Shown: one piece after another, positions 1 to 5,235 of the stretch
Numbering within the stretch: position 1 is the stretch's first letter
How the letters are laid out: every line of letters starts with the position of its first letter
Program-made: the position numbers and the translations under genes
Source: Candidatus Fischerbacteria bacterium RBG_13_37_8
GTDB lineage: Bacteria > Acidobacteriota > HRBIN11 > MFGW01
Length of the DNA stretch: 6,301 nt
Direction of reading: 5' to 3'
Assembly (NCBI GenBank): GCA_001780385.1
Contig: MFGW01000171.1
Location: 27,509 to 33,809, forward strand
The notes under the pieces: generated by a model
Database searches by the model: none
Told to the model about the DNA's origin: nothing
The model's input: the letters and a program-made list of their open reading frames with translations, nothing else

Positions 1-408
1 GTTCAGATTGACGTCAGCCAGAGTGCTGGTAGAGGTGAGGAAGACCGCGCGTAGGTCCTGCCCGCCGGTTGGACCGCCGTGAATCCAGAATTCCAGAGCA
101 TCGTAGTCGTTACCGCTGACGCCGCCGTCTCTGTGCAGGTAGACCGCCTGCCATGAGTCAGGTTCAAAGGAGATCGAGTAGATCCCTGAATGAATGTAAG
201 CTGTGGCGGTCAGGCTGTGCGTAGCCCAGCTCCAATCCTGAAAGCTGTTGAGCAACTGGTCGTCATAGGCGATGAGCGGTGCGGCAAGCAACGCAGATGA
301 AGACAGCAGAATGGAGCAGAACAGACAGAAACAAACAAAGCGCCACAGGCGCAGAAGTTCAATTCTTTGTGATCTTGGTGCCTTAGCGGCAAACCTTGTG
401 TGTTTCAT
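1..408 (-). CDS. Secreted protein, N-terminal part (carbohydrate-associated beta-sandwich type)
   Basis: Open for 136 codons from ATG at 408 down to the left edge, so the C-terminus is missing. Residues 1-22 are basic (KHTRFAAKAPRSQR), residues 23-42 are hydrophobic (FVCFCLFCSILLSSSALLA) and a signal-peptidase site is plausible near A42-A43; no lipobox is seen. From about residue 48 the sequence (YDDQLLNSFQDWSWA, then IHSG..SISFEPDSWQAVYLH, then ALEFWIHGGPTGGQDLR) matches from memory a beta-sandwich module found at the N-terminus of extracellular carbohydrate-active or expansin-like proteins in environmental bacteria. The expected location is outside the cytoplasm. What follows the module (hydrolase, expansin or other) lies outside the window. 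A strong TTGAAT-17-TATAAT promoter lies about 50 bases upstream on the same strand. The Shine-Dalgarno is weak (AGG about 9 bases before ATG). The existence of the gene is well supported; the domain identity is from memory. Confidence 0.8.
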   Translation of the reverse strand, partial: MKHTRFAAKAPRSQRIELLRLWRFVCFCLFCSILLSSSALLAAPLIAYDDQLLNSFQDWSWATHSLTATAYIHSGIYSISFEPDSWQAVYLHRDGGVSGNDYDALEFWIHGGPTGGQDLRAVFLTSTSTLADVNLN

Positions 409-459
409 GTCTTGCCTATCAAACCTCATAGAAAAATTCTTTTTATTCATAGCATATAA

Positions 460-488
460 ATTATATATCAGAAAATAAGGAAATTCAA
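460..488 (-). promoter_or_regulatory. Promoter of the secreted-protein gene (repeat copy A)
   Basis: On the minus strand the -35 box TTGAAT (488-483) is followed by exactly 17 bases and a perfect TATAAT (465-460). An ATATG follows at 459-455. The start codon of the secreted protein at 408 is about 45 bases downstream of the expected transcription start. The surrounding sequence (446-490) aligns with the other copies of the repeat, including AGCATATA and GGAAATTCAA on the plus strand. Confidence 0.65.
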
Positions 489-563
489 TTGGTTGTGATG
501 AATCTCTTAAAAAGGGAACATACTAATTCCGCTGTTATATTTCCTGGAATTTATTTCAAGCCG

Positions 564-579
564 GTTGAATTTATTCAAC
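564..579. repeat. GTTGAAT/ATTCAAC inverted repeat
   Basis: GTTGAAT (564-570) and ATTCAAC (573-579) form perfect 7-bp arms around a TT. It lies between the two tandem minus-strand promoters, just downstream of copy B. The arm is the same word as the -35 region of the promoter repeats. It could be an operator or a leftover of another copy; nothing in the sequence proves binding. Confidence 0.4.
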
Positions 580-587
580 ATTATAGT

Positions 588-640
588 AAAATCAATTTTC
601 AGCATATAGAATTATAGAGAAAGAATTAAGGGAATTCAAC
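588..640 (-). promoter_or_regulatory. Second tandem promoter-like repeat (copy B)
   Basis: On the minus strand TTGAAT (639-634), a 17-base spacer and TATAAT (616-611), then ATATG ending at 603. The plus-strand 21 bases 588-608 are identical to 5040-5060, far more than promoter boxes require. It points the same way as copy A, whose -35 box lies 151 bases further along. It could be an additional upstream promoter of the secreted-protein gene or drive a short leader transcript. Confidence 0.6.
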
Positions 641-662
641 CAAAAGTAAGGAAAAGATAATG

Positions 663-718
663 CATTCTTGATAATAGGGGGAGAAAAGAAGTTTTTTCTT
701 CTCCCATTATCAAGAATG
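663..718. repeat. Long inverted repeat / hairpin
   Basis: CATTCTTGATAAT (663-675) pairs perfectly with ATTATCAAGAATG (706-718). Inside, after an AGG bulge, GGGAGAA (679-685) pairs with TTCTCCC (699-705), leaving a short AT-rich loop, for about 20 pairs in total. On the minus strand it begins about 6 bases after the stop of the 66-codon reading frame and ends just before promoter copy B, so it may act as a terminator or insulator. It lacks the T-run expected directly after a Rho-independent stem; the T6 run lies in the loop. A small palindromic mobile element is the alternative. Confidence 0.6.
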
Positions 719-724
719 TTGGGT

Positions 725-925
725 TCATAGAGGAGTAAATGAGCAAAATGATGGGAAAGAGGCAGCATGCCCCTGAACAGGAATTATCTCAGGAATTGCT
801 TCACGTTCGCATATGGCAATGAGCATATCACGAGTAATATCGAGCCCCCAGTTACGTGCCTTTTTTCTGTAAAATGCTCTAATAAACGCATATACCTGTT
901 TTTTGTCATAGCAATTTTTTCTCAA
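725..925 (-). CDS. Possible small gene or gene remnant, 66 codons
   Basis: Reading frame from a TTG codon at 925 (open back to about 958) to a stop at 727-725, with no good Shine-Dalgarno. The protein is basic and protein-like in its middle (YAFIRAFYRKKARNWG, then ITRDMLIAICEREAIPEIIP), which suggests alpha-helices and true coding ancestry. I do not recognise the family. In favour of a gene, a promoter-like TTGTGA-17-TATAAT lies upstream (1025-997) and a hairpin directly follows the stop. Against, there is no ATG, no ribosome site, and the last 15 residues look random. It may be a fragment of a larger decayed gene. Confidence 0.3.
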   Translation of the reverse strand: MRKNCYDKKQVYAFIRAFYRKKARNWGLDITRDMLIAICEREAIPEIIPVQGHAASFPSFCSFTPL

Positions 926-993
926 CGAAACAAGAATTATGTCAATGCATTCATTGAATCAGTTCCAAATGTTCCCTTTCAATCTCTCAAATA

Positions 994-1025
994 GTCATTA
1001 TATATAATGACATAAGTTTTCACAA
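994..1025 (-). promoter_or_regulatory. 18-bp palindrome with minus-strand promoter
   Basis: GTCATTATATATAATGAC (994-1011) is a perfect 18-bp palindrome and carries TATAAT on both strands. On the minus strand the box at 1002-997 has TTGTGA (1025-1020) exactly 17 bases upstream, 4 of 6 consensus bases. This would transcribe toward the 66-codon frame. The plus-strand box has only a poor -35. The palindrome could equally be an operator for a dimeric repressor. Confidence 0.4.
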
Positions 1026-1053
1026 AAATGTAGTTGAATCGTTCTACAAAAAG

Positions 1054-1082
1054 TTGAGATTTCAGGATAAAAAAGTTATAAT
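1054..1082 (+). promoter_or_regulatory. Promoter of the 597-residue protein gene (repeat copy C)
   Basis: TTGAGA (1054-1059), exactly 17 bases, then TATAAT (1077-1082). ATATG follows at 1086-1090, the same offset as in copies B and E. The tail with TTGAT-like sequence also resembles the other copies. The expected transcription start near 1089 gives a leader of about 70 bases. A 5-bp inverted repeat TGTAG/CTACA (1029-1033 and 1044-1048) sits just upstream, and TTTGATAT occurs twice across the expected start (1082-1089, 1093-1100). Confidence 0.7.
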
Positions 1083-1100
1083 TTGATATGAATTTGATAT
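1082..1100. repeat. TTTGATAT direct repeat at transcription start
   Basis: TTTGATAT at 1082-1089 and again at 1093-1100, an 11-bp period, so both copies face the same side of the helix. They overlap the end of the -10 box and the predicted start, an ideal place for a repressor site. The function is inferred from position only. Confidence 0.35.
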
Positions 1101-1146
1101 TTATCTTAGCCCGAACCCAGGCAATGTCCTGAAAAATTTTTTTAAG

Positions 1147-1152
1147 AGGAGG
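1147..1152 (+). promoter_or_regulatory. Strong ribosome binding site
   Basis: AGGAGG five bases before ATG at 1158. It is the only strong Shine-Dalgarno site at a credible start in the window, and it fixes the start of the 597-residue protein. Confidence 0.85.
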
Positions 1153-1157
1153 TTTTC

Positions 1158-2951
1158 ATGAATGATAACGCACAAGAAAAGAAAAATCTAGTTGCTCAAT
1201 GGGCCTATGACACCGGGGATATATTGGGACGTTTTCATCTTTGGCTGGAAGATATAGAAGTCAAATGGACCCGTGGGCAACCCGTGAAGGAATTTACATC
1301 TCAGATTTCGTTTTTAAATGGAAGAATGGAGCGGATGTTCGCCATGACTGGCGCCATCACTGCCCTGGGAACTCGTTTATTCGGCAGGTTCGGTGAAGGG
1401 AAAAATCTGGACAAAGCGGGGATCAACCAGGTTAAGAAAGATGCGGACGCGATCTCAGCTTACGCCATGAGTGAATGTCTCTGGTATTTGACTCGGCAAT
1501 TGCCGGAAAATCACGCAGTTATGGTATGTTTGGGCGAAGGCCTGATGCCTAAAGTTGGTGAAACACCGGAGATGGGCTCCAACCCGCAACTTGGTTTTGG
1601 CCGTGTTTATGCCCGTCCCGAGGTCGCCAAGTGGCTGGATAAAAAAGTGATTCGCCTGTTGAATGACAAGAACTATACCTGGCAGGAATTTTACCAGGAA
1701 ATCAAAGAAGCCAGAATCACCATCTGGGGTGCGGCGATCGATACATTGGAGAATACTTCCCGTTTTGCCAAAGGTGCCTCCACCGGCCCGATGACCGTCC
1801 TGCATGTATTTAATCAACCCTTGCACATCACCCGCCCCTATGAAGGATATATCGGGAATCTGGTCCTGCCCAAGGATGTGGTTAACGAAGCAGCCAAAGA
1901 ATCGGTGCTGACCACCTTTCATTCACCGAGAGATCTGGTATTAAGGGCGATATTGCGAACCTATCCGGGCGTGAAAAAAGAAAATATTCATGTCTGGACA
2001 TTGCGAGGGAAAAGTCGGGTAGAACGGATCGGCGGTTTGTGGAAGATCTGGGAAGACCTGGGCGTGCATGTCATCGATGATGGTTGGAAGATGCCGTCCG
2101 GGATTGAAGCCTTTTGCGAATCTGGAACTTACGCCCCAACATATTGCGTGGGGTCCTGGCAGGATATTAAGAAAGATACCCATGTATTCATATGTGACGG
2201 CTACGCTGCATCGGCGGAAGCGATGCAGGCGGCCAGTCTTGCGCCGCTTCTCAATCAACGGGCGTTTCTCTCCGTGTTCACCTCCAGTTTTAAATTGTCC
2301 TTCGACAAGGAACAGCACATCATGAATTTGGATCCTAATGCGACTGATTTCAAAACGCGCCTTGAAGTTTTAATAGGAAAAGAGGTGGATGACAAAACCG
2401 CTGCTAAATACAAGGACATGATCATGGAAGCGGTTGATGCCAATATCCCCTTGCACAAGTTGTCTATCGAAGCTGACGATTTTTTCCCGGAAAAAGATTG
2501 GGATGTCCTGGCTGTCTCCGGCTATATGAATCCTGATCCGTATTCTGGGGCTTCCGGGGTGGAAGAAATCTCTCCCAGTGTCTACCGGGTCACTACCCGC
2601 CTCTCATCCAAGCAGGGCGAAAAACTGATCACCTTCACCATAAAACTGATGAAATCCATGGAACAAAGCCGGTTTGTCTTTAATCCCCTGCTGATTCGTT
2701 TTCTTTCCGGTGAGGATTTTGAATCCCGGCCAGTTAAAATTTCCGACTCCGGCCGCATCCGCAATGAAGTACAGACCCTATGTTCCGAAGCCCTGGAATT
2801 TCAAAAAGATGAAAAGATCTGTATCCACTTTAACCGGATCCTCCCAGACGTCATCTCTCCCAACAATCAGAAAAAACTCCTGGAGGTCCTGCGTTGGTAC
2901 AAGAAAAACCACCCCATCTGGTTTGCCTGGCTGGAAATCTCCGCCCCCTAA
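1158..2951 (+). CDS. 597-residue soluble protein of unrecognised family
   Basis: Complete frame of 597 codons with a clear promoter and AGGAGG site. No signal peptide or membrane segment is visible, so it should be cytosolic. I do not recognise the family. Visible features: an N-terminal helical region (1-115) with several Trp; a Gly-rich stretch at 126-151 (GEGLMPKVGETPEMG, then LGFGRVYARPEV); a region at 190-240 with GAAIDTLENTSRF and ITRPYEGYIGN; a likely alpha/beta core at 250-365 with alternating strands and helices (IHVWTLRG at 277-284, VHVIDDGW at 303-310, THVFICDGYAASAEA at 341-355), reminiscent of a nucleotide- or sugar-phosphate-binding fold; and a C-terminal region at 440-597 (SGYMNPDPYSGASGVEEISP at 454-473) ending in a basic/aromatic helix. 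Its codon use is uniform and there are no breaks, so it is under selection. It is monocistronic: its stop overlaps the stop of a minus-strand remnant by a few bases. An enzyme is the likeliest role, but no reaction can be assigned. Confidence 0.9.
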   Translation: MNDNAQEKKNLVAQWAYDTGDILGRFHLWLEDIEVKWTRGQPVKEFTSQISFLNGRMERMFAMTGAITALGTRLFGRFGEGKNLDKAGINQVKKDADAISAYAMSECLWYLTRQLPENHAVMVCLGEGLMPKVGETPEMGSNPQLGFGRVYARPEVAKWLDKKVIRLLNDKNYTWQEFYQEIKEARITIWGAAIDTLENTSRFAKGASTGPMTVLHVFNQPLHITRPYEGYIGNLVLPKDVVNEAAKESVLTTFHSPRDLVLRAILRTYPGVKKENIHVWTLRGKSRVERIGGLWKIWEDLGVHVIDDGWKMPSGIEAFCESGTYAPTYCVGSWQDIKKDTHVFICDGYAASAEAMQAASLAPLLNQRAFLSVFTSSFKLSFDKEQHIMNLDPNATDFKTRLEVLIGKEVDDKTAAKYKDMIMEAVDANIPLHKLSIEADDFFPEKDWDVLAVSGYMNPDPYSGASGVEEISPSVYRVTTRLSSKQGEKLITFTIKLMKSMEQSRFVFNPLLIRFLSGEDFESRPVKISDSGRIRNEVQTLCSEALEFQKDEKICIHFNRILPDVISPNNQKKLLEVLRWYKKNHPIWFAWLEISAP

Positions 2952-3241
2952 TTAAGCTGAACAACAGGCGGAGCTGGTTCCTTAATCAAATTCACCGAAT
3001 GTTCCTTCAGCAGACGATACAACATAGAAAAATGCTTTTTCGAAGTATAACAATTAGCTTGCAGAGAAGATGCTTCTTATAGCCCATTCAGGATTGCCTC
3101 GCACGTCTTCGGCGTCCATGCAAAAAGGTGCTGTGGCTTTTTCAGGGCATAAAGCAGATAACAGGATTGCCATTCCCTGAGTCGCCAGTAGGCAAGCGCG
3201 GCAAGCCCCTTGCCGTTATGCCTCAATTCCTTCCTCTTGAT
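2948..3241 (-). pseudogene. Gene remnant with one internal stop, family unknown
   Basis: The minus strand is open for 98 codons from 3241 to a TAG at 2950-2948 apart from one TAA at 3079-3077. The upstream part reads RHNGKGLAALAYWRLREWQ, followed by YLLYALKKPQHLFAWTP; the part after the stop reads KHFSMLYRLLKEHSVNLIKE and ends PPVVQLN. Composition and hydrophobic patterning are protein-like. A further in-frame TAA at 3244-3242 closes the frame upstream, and no start codon with a ribosome site is visible. It converges on the 597-residue gene with overlapping stops. It might be the C-terminal end of a decayed gene. I cannot name the family; a plus-strand frame over the same bases (3128-3349) is the competing interpretation. 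Confidence 0.35.
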
Positions 3242-3427
3242 TTAGCGATTAAAAAAAGGTACAGGACAATAGAAGCAATTTTAAGGCAAAATAAAGCAAA
3301 ACCAAATTTAGAATATGATCTTCGATTGTTGTCAAGAAAAGAGATTTAAATTTGATAAATAAACTGTTGCAGAAGGGAGCTACAATTAAAAATGACGCAG
3401 ATTGATTTTCCAATTTCCTTTGCAGGA
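3242..3427. other. AT-rich spacer between convergent genes
   Basis: No convincing gene and no T-tailed terminator hairpin seen. The plus strand encodes a short helical, basic tail ending LEYDLRLLSRKEI before a TAA at about 3349. This could be the last residues of another lost gene, but the upstream part of that frame (3128-3235) looks random, so I leave it uncalled. Confidence 0.4.
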
Positions 3428-4927
3428 TCAGCGTTCTGAATTAACGAGCGAGATGCGCTCCATTACGTTCACGGTACCCCGGCGCCATGGAAAAGTTGCT
3501 TTATGCTGGTAGTGTGTCTTGATATAATAAGCTATTTCAGGTGCATATGATTCGCCGCCCCAATGATCAGGGAAATGCACTATCCATTTTGGTGGTACTT
3601 CCATAAGCATTTTTTGGATCTGGTGACGTCTATCGCTATTCAAATACCAGGGGTAATGAAAAATCCAGAAGTATGGAGGTGGGCATTGCATGATATAGTA
3701 CAAATTTGAGTATGCTTCATCATCCGGAAATATAAAGACACAATCAGTATCTCCAATGGTGCTTCTGACTCCTTTTGCCAGAGGAATCAGGTCTGAATAT
3801 TCATATATGAATTGAGGAGTTTTCTTCCCGATTGAGCTGCCATAAGTATAACAGACAGAGATTAACCAATAGCTGGTCAATGTCAGGATCATGAGGACAA
3901 AAAGCAAGCGTTTTTTCCGCAACAGCGCAACCATAAACATAATAGTCATAGAAGATAATACTGCCACTAATGGCAATGTTGCCTGCAGATGAAGTATGGT
4001 AAAACGTGGGAGAACGAATAAACTGCTTGTTGCCAGAAGAACAAAGCCTAATCCATAAGTCAACCATTCTGGCTTTTTTCTATGCCTTACGTTGATCATT
4101 GCATAAAATGCGAAGGGGAGAAAGATGGAACCCCAAAGCACATACTTAATCTCATTTATCTTTGGTAATGCAGAAGCAAGTTTTAAATAGCTGCCTGTCA
4201 GCGCATACAAGAAAGTCCAATACACAAGTCCCTTGACTGTACCTGCGTTAAGATAATAGTAAAGACAAAATGCGGCAAGTGGCAGAGCAGCAGCTCCTGC
4301 CATTATGCCGATTTCCTGAATTGTTTTTCTAACCGAACGATGCTGATAAAAATCGGAACATGCGTGCCACACAATGATCCCAGCGAATGGCATAATTGCA
4401 TGTTGCTTAATTAGGAGAGCAATTCCTCCCAATAAACCACAATATAACAGCACTTTTAGCGATTGATTTTCAGAATCTGGCTTATAGAGCAGAATCCATG
4501 CCAGATATATGGGCGCAATAAGCGATTCATACCATAGTTTTGTAAATAGAAACATTGGTGATAAAGCAACAAAGAATAAAACAGCCAACAATCCGCCAAT
4601 CGGATTTGATGTGCGCCTGCCCACAAGAAAAACTAACACAGTTGTGATTGATAAAAACACAATCATGATGTTTTTTGCAAGCGCCACTCCATCGGGAAAC
4701 CATTGCCTTAGTACAGACAATAACAGAGGCAGTAACGGGGAATGGATATCCGCAAAATCCTCATATATCATGAGTCCTTTTTGCATGAGCCATGGTTGTA
4801 AAATAACCCGTGGTCCAAGGGAAAGATCCTGCCATGAGTAATAAGCGAAAGCTTGCGCCATCACCAGGCACACTATAATAATTCCAATTAATTTCATCAT
4901 ACAGAGTCGAATAACTTCATTTTTCAC
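3428..4927 (-). CDS. Multi-spanning membrane glycosyltransferase, GT39/ArnT-like (GT-C fold)
   Basis: Complete frame of 499 codons from GTG at 4927. About 11 hydrophobic segments are visible (roughly 13-31, 84-103, 111-128, 134-148, 158-174, 178-190, 205-224, 265-279, 290-306, 317-336, 340-358), followed by a soluble C-terminal region from about 370 that should face the periplasm or outside. The first external loop holds YEDFADIHSPLLPLL (55-69), matching the acidic D/E plus D..HSP-L signature of lipid-phosphate-sugar-dependent GT-C enzymes; E56, D57 and D60 are candidate catalytic or metal-binding residues. The family moves a sugar from a polyprenyl-phosphate donor to a protein, lipid or glycan; the acceptor cannot be read here. 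The start is uncertain: neither GTG at 4927 nor ATG at 4900 or 4897 has a good Shine-Dalgarno. Promoter copy D lies upstream on the same strand. No neighbouring glycan-biosynthesis genes are present. Confidence 0.88.
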   Translation of the reverse strand: MKNEVIRLCMMKLIGIIIVCLVMAQAFAYYSWQDLSLGPRVILQPWLMQKGLMIYEDFADIHSPLLPLLLSVLRQWFPDGVALAKNIMIVFLSITTVLVFLVGRRTSNPIGGLLAVLFFVALSPMFLFTKLWYESLIAPIYLAWILLYKPDSENQSLKVLLYCGLLGGIALLIKQHAIMPFAGIIVWHACSDFYQHRSVRKTIQEIGIMAGAAALPLAAFCLYYYLNAGTVKGLVYWTFLYALTGSYLKLASALPKINEIKYVLWGSIFLPFAFYAMINVRHRKKPEWLTYGLGFVLLATSSLFVLPRFTILHLQATLPLVAVLSSMTIMFMVALLRKKRLLFVLMILTLTSYWLISVCYTYGSSIGKKTPQFIYEYSDLIPLAKGVRSTIGDTDCVFIFPDDEAYSNLYYIMQCPPPYFWIFHYPWYLNSDRRHQIQKMLMEVPPKWIVHFPDHWGGESYAPEIAYYIKTHYQHKATFPWRRGTVNVMERISLVNSER

Positions 4928-5057
4928 AATGCCGATCTTGCATTGATGCCAAAAAGAAGAAGCGTTTTTTTTGCCAGAATATCATCTGGTGATTAATAAA
5001 TAACATTGTGACAACCTGGTATTTAGAAAATTTTATATGAAAATCAATTTTCAGCAT
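4917..5057 (-). CDS. Possible leaderless 46-codon leader ORF ahead of the glycosyltransferase
   Basis: ATG at 5057 lies 6 bases after the TATAAT of promoter copy D, at the expected transcription start. The frame runs 46 codons (begins MLKIDFHIKF, ends QDRHCEK) and its TGA at 4919-4917 overlaps the GTG start of the glycosyltransferase by 11 bases, an arrangement typical of translational coupling where the downstream gene lacks a ribosome site. Copy B has an ATG at the same place with the same first six codons (MLKIDF), but this follows from the 21 identical bases and is not independent evidence of coding. The composition is AT-driven (many F, I, K). Chance is the main alternative. Confidence 0.2.
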   Translation of the reverse strand: MLKIDFHIKFSKYQVVTMLFINHQMIFWQKKRFFFLASMQDRHCEK

Positions 5058-5093
5058 ATAAAGATTATATAGAAGAAAATAGTCAAATTCAAC
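5040..5093 (-). promoter_or_regulatory. Promoter of the glycosyltransferase (repeat copy D)
   Basis: On the minus strand TTGAAT (5092-5087), exactly 17 bases, TATAAT (5069-5064), then ATATG. Plus-strand bases 5040-5060 are identical to 588-608. The leader to the glycosyltransferase GTG is about 130 bases. The -35 box overlaps the stop codon of the broken SBBP frame. Confidence 0.65.
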
Positions 5094-5235
5094 AAAAAGT
5101 TGGCAAAGGGAAATCATCCTGGTTGGAAGGACCATTATAGGTTGTTTCCCACAAAAGTTTTCCCTGCGAATTATATCTGAGCGCAATAATATCCTGAACC
5201 TGCATAATTCCATATGGAAGTATGTATTCATTTTT
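5089..5235 (-). pseudogene. Fragment of an SBBP-type beta-propeller protein (one blade)
   Basis: The minus-strand frame ending at TGA 5091-5089 contains DIIALRYNSQGKLLWETTYN (about 5193-5134) followed by GPSNQDD. This is the characteristic blade motif of SBBP repeats, where family members read roughly 'Y D . N G . . L W . . R Y N G P . N . D D'. Only one blade is present: the frame upstream (above 5235) enters the CACAGAG repeat and looks random, and downstream it stops inside the promoter repeat. Intact SBBP proteins have many blades and are usually secreted. Identification rests on memory of the motif. The fragment has no start codon or ribosome site of its own, so it is a relic. Confidence 0.45.

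Noticed and set aside
272..478. Plus-strand 68-codon frame opposite the secreted protein
   Set aside because: Antisense to the signal-peptide region, with random composition and no ribosome site; its tail is the AT-rich promoter repeat.
440..660. CRISPR array or MITE from the AT-rich repeats
   Set aside because: Copies are not regularly spaced and have no uniform spacers; the repeats lack terminal inverted repeats and show a consistent promoter layout instead.
767..994. Plus-strand 75-codon frame
   Set aside because: Overlaps the more protein-like minus-strand frame, ends next to the palindrome and has no ribosome site.
1455..2764. Several open frames on either strand inside the 597-residue gene
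   Set aside because: They are shadows of a strong coding frame; none has a ribosome site, promoter or plausible protein composition.
3128..3349. Plus-strand 73-codon frame as a gene
   Set aside because: Starts at GTG without a ribosome site; the first half looks random and only the last 35 residues look protein-like. Kept only as a possible relic.
3350..3427. Rho-independent terminator between the convergent genes
   Set aside because: No GC-rich stem followed by a T-run found on either strand.
4509..4841. Plus-strand 110-codon frame inside the glycosyltransferase
   Set aside because: Antisense shadow of transmembrane coding sequence.
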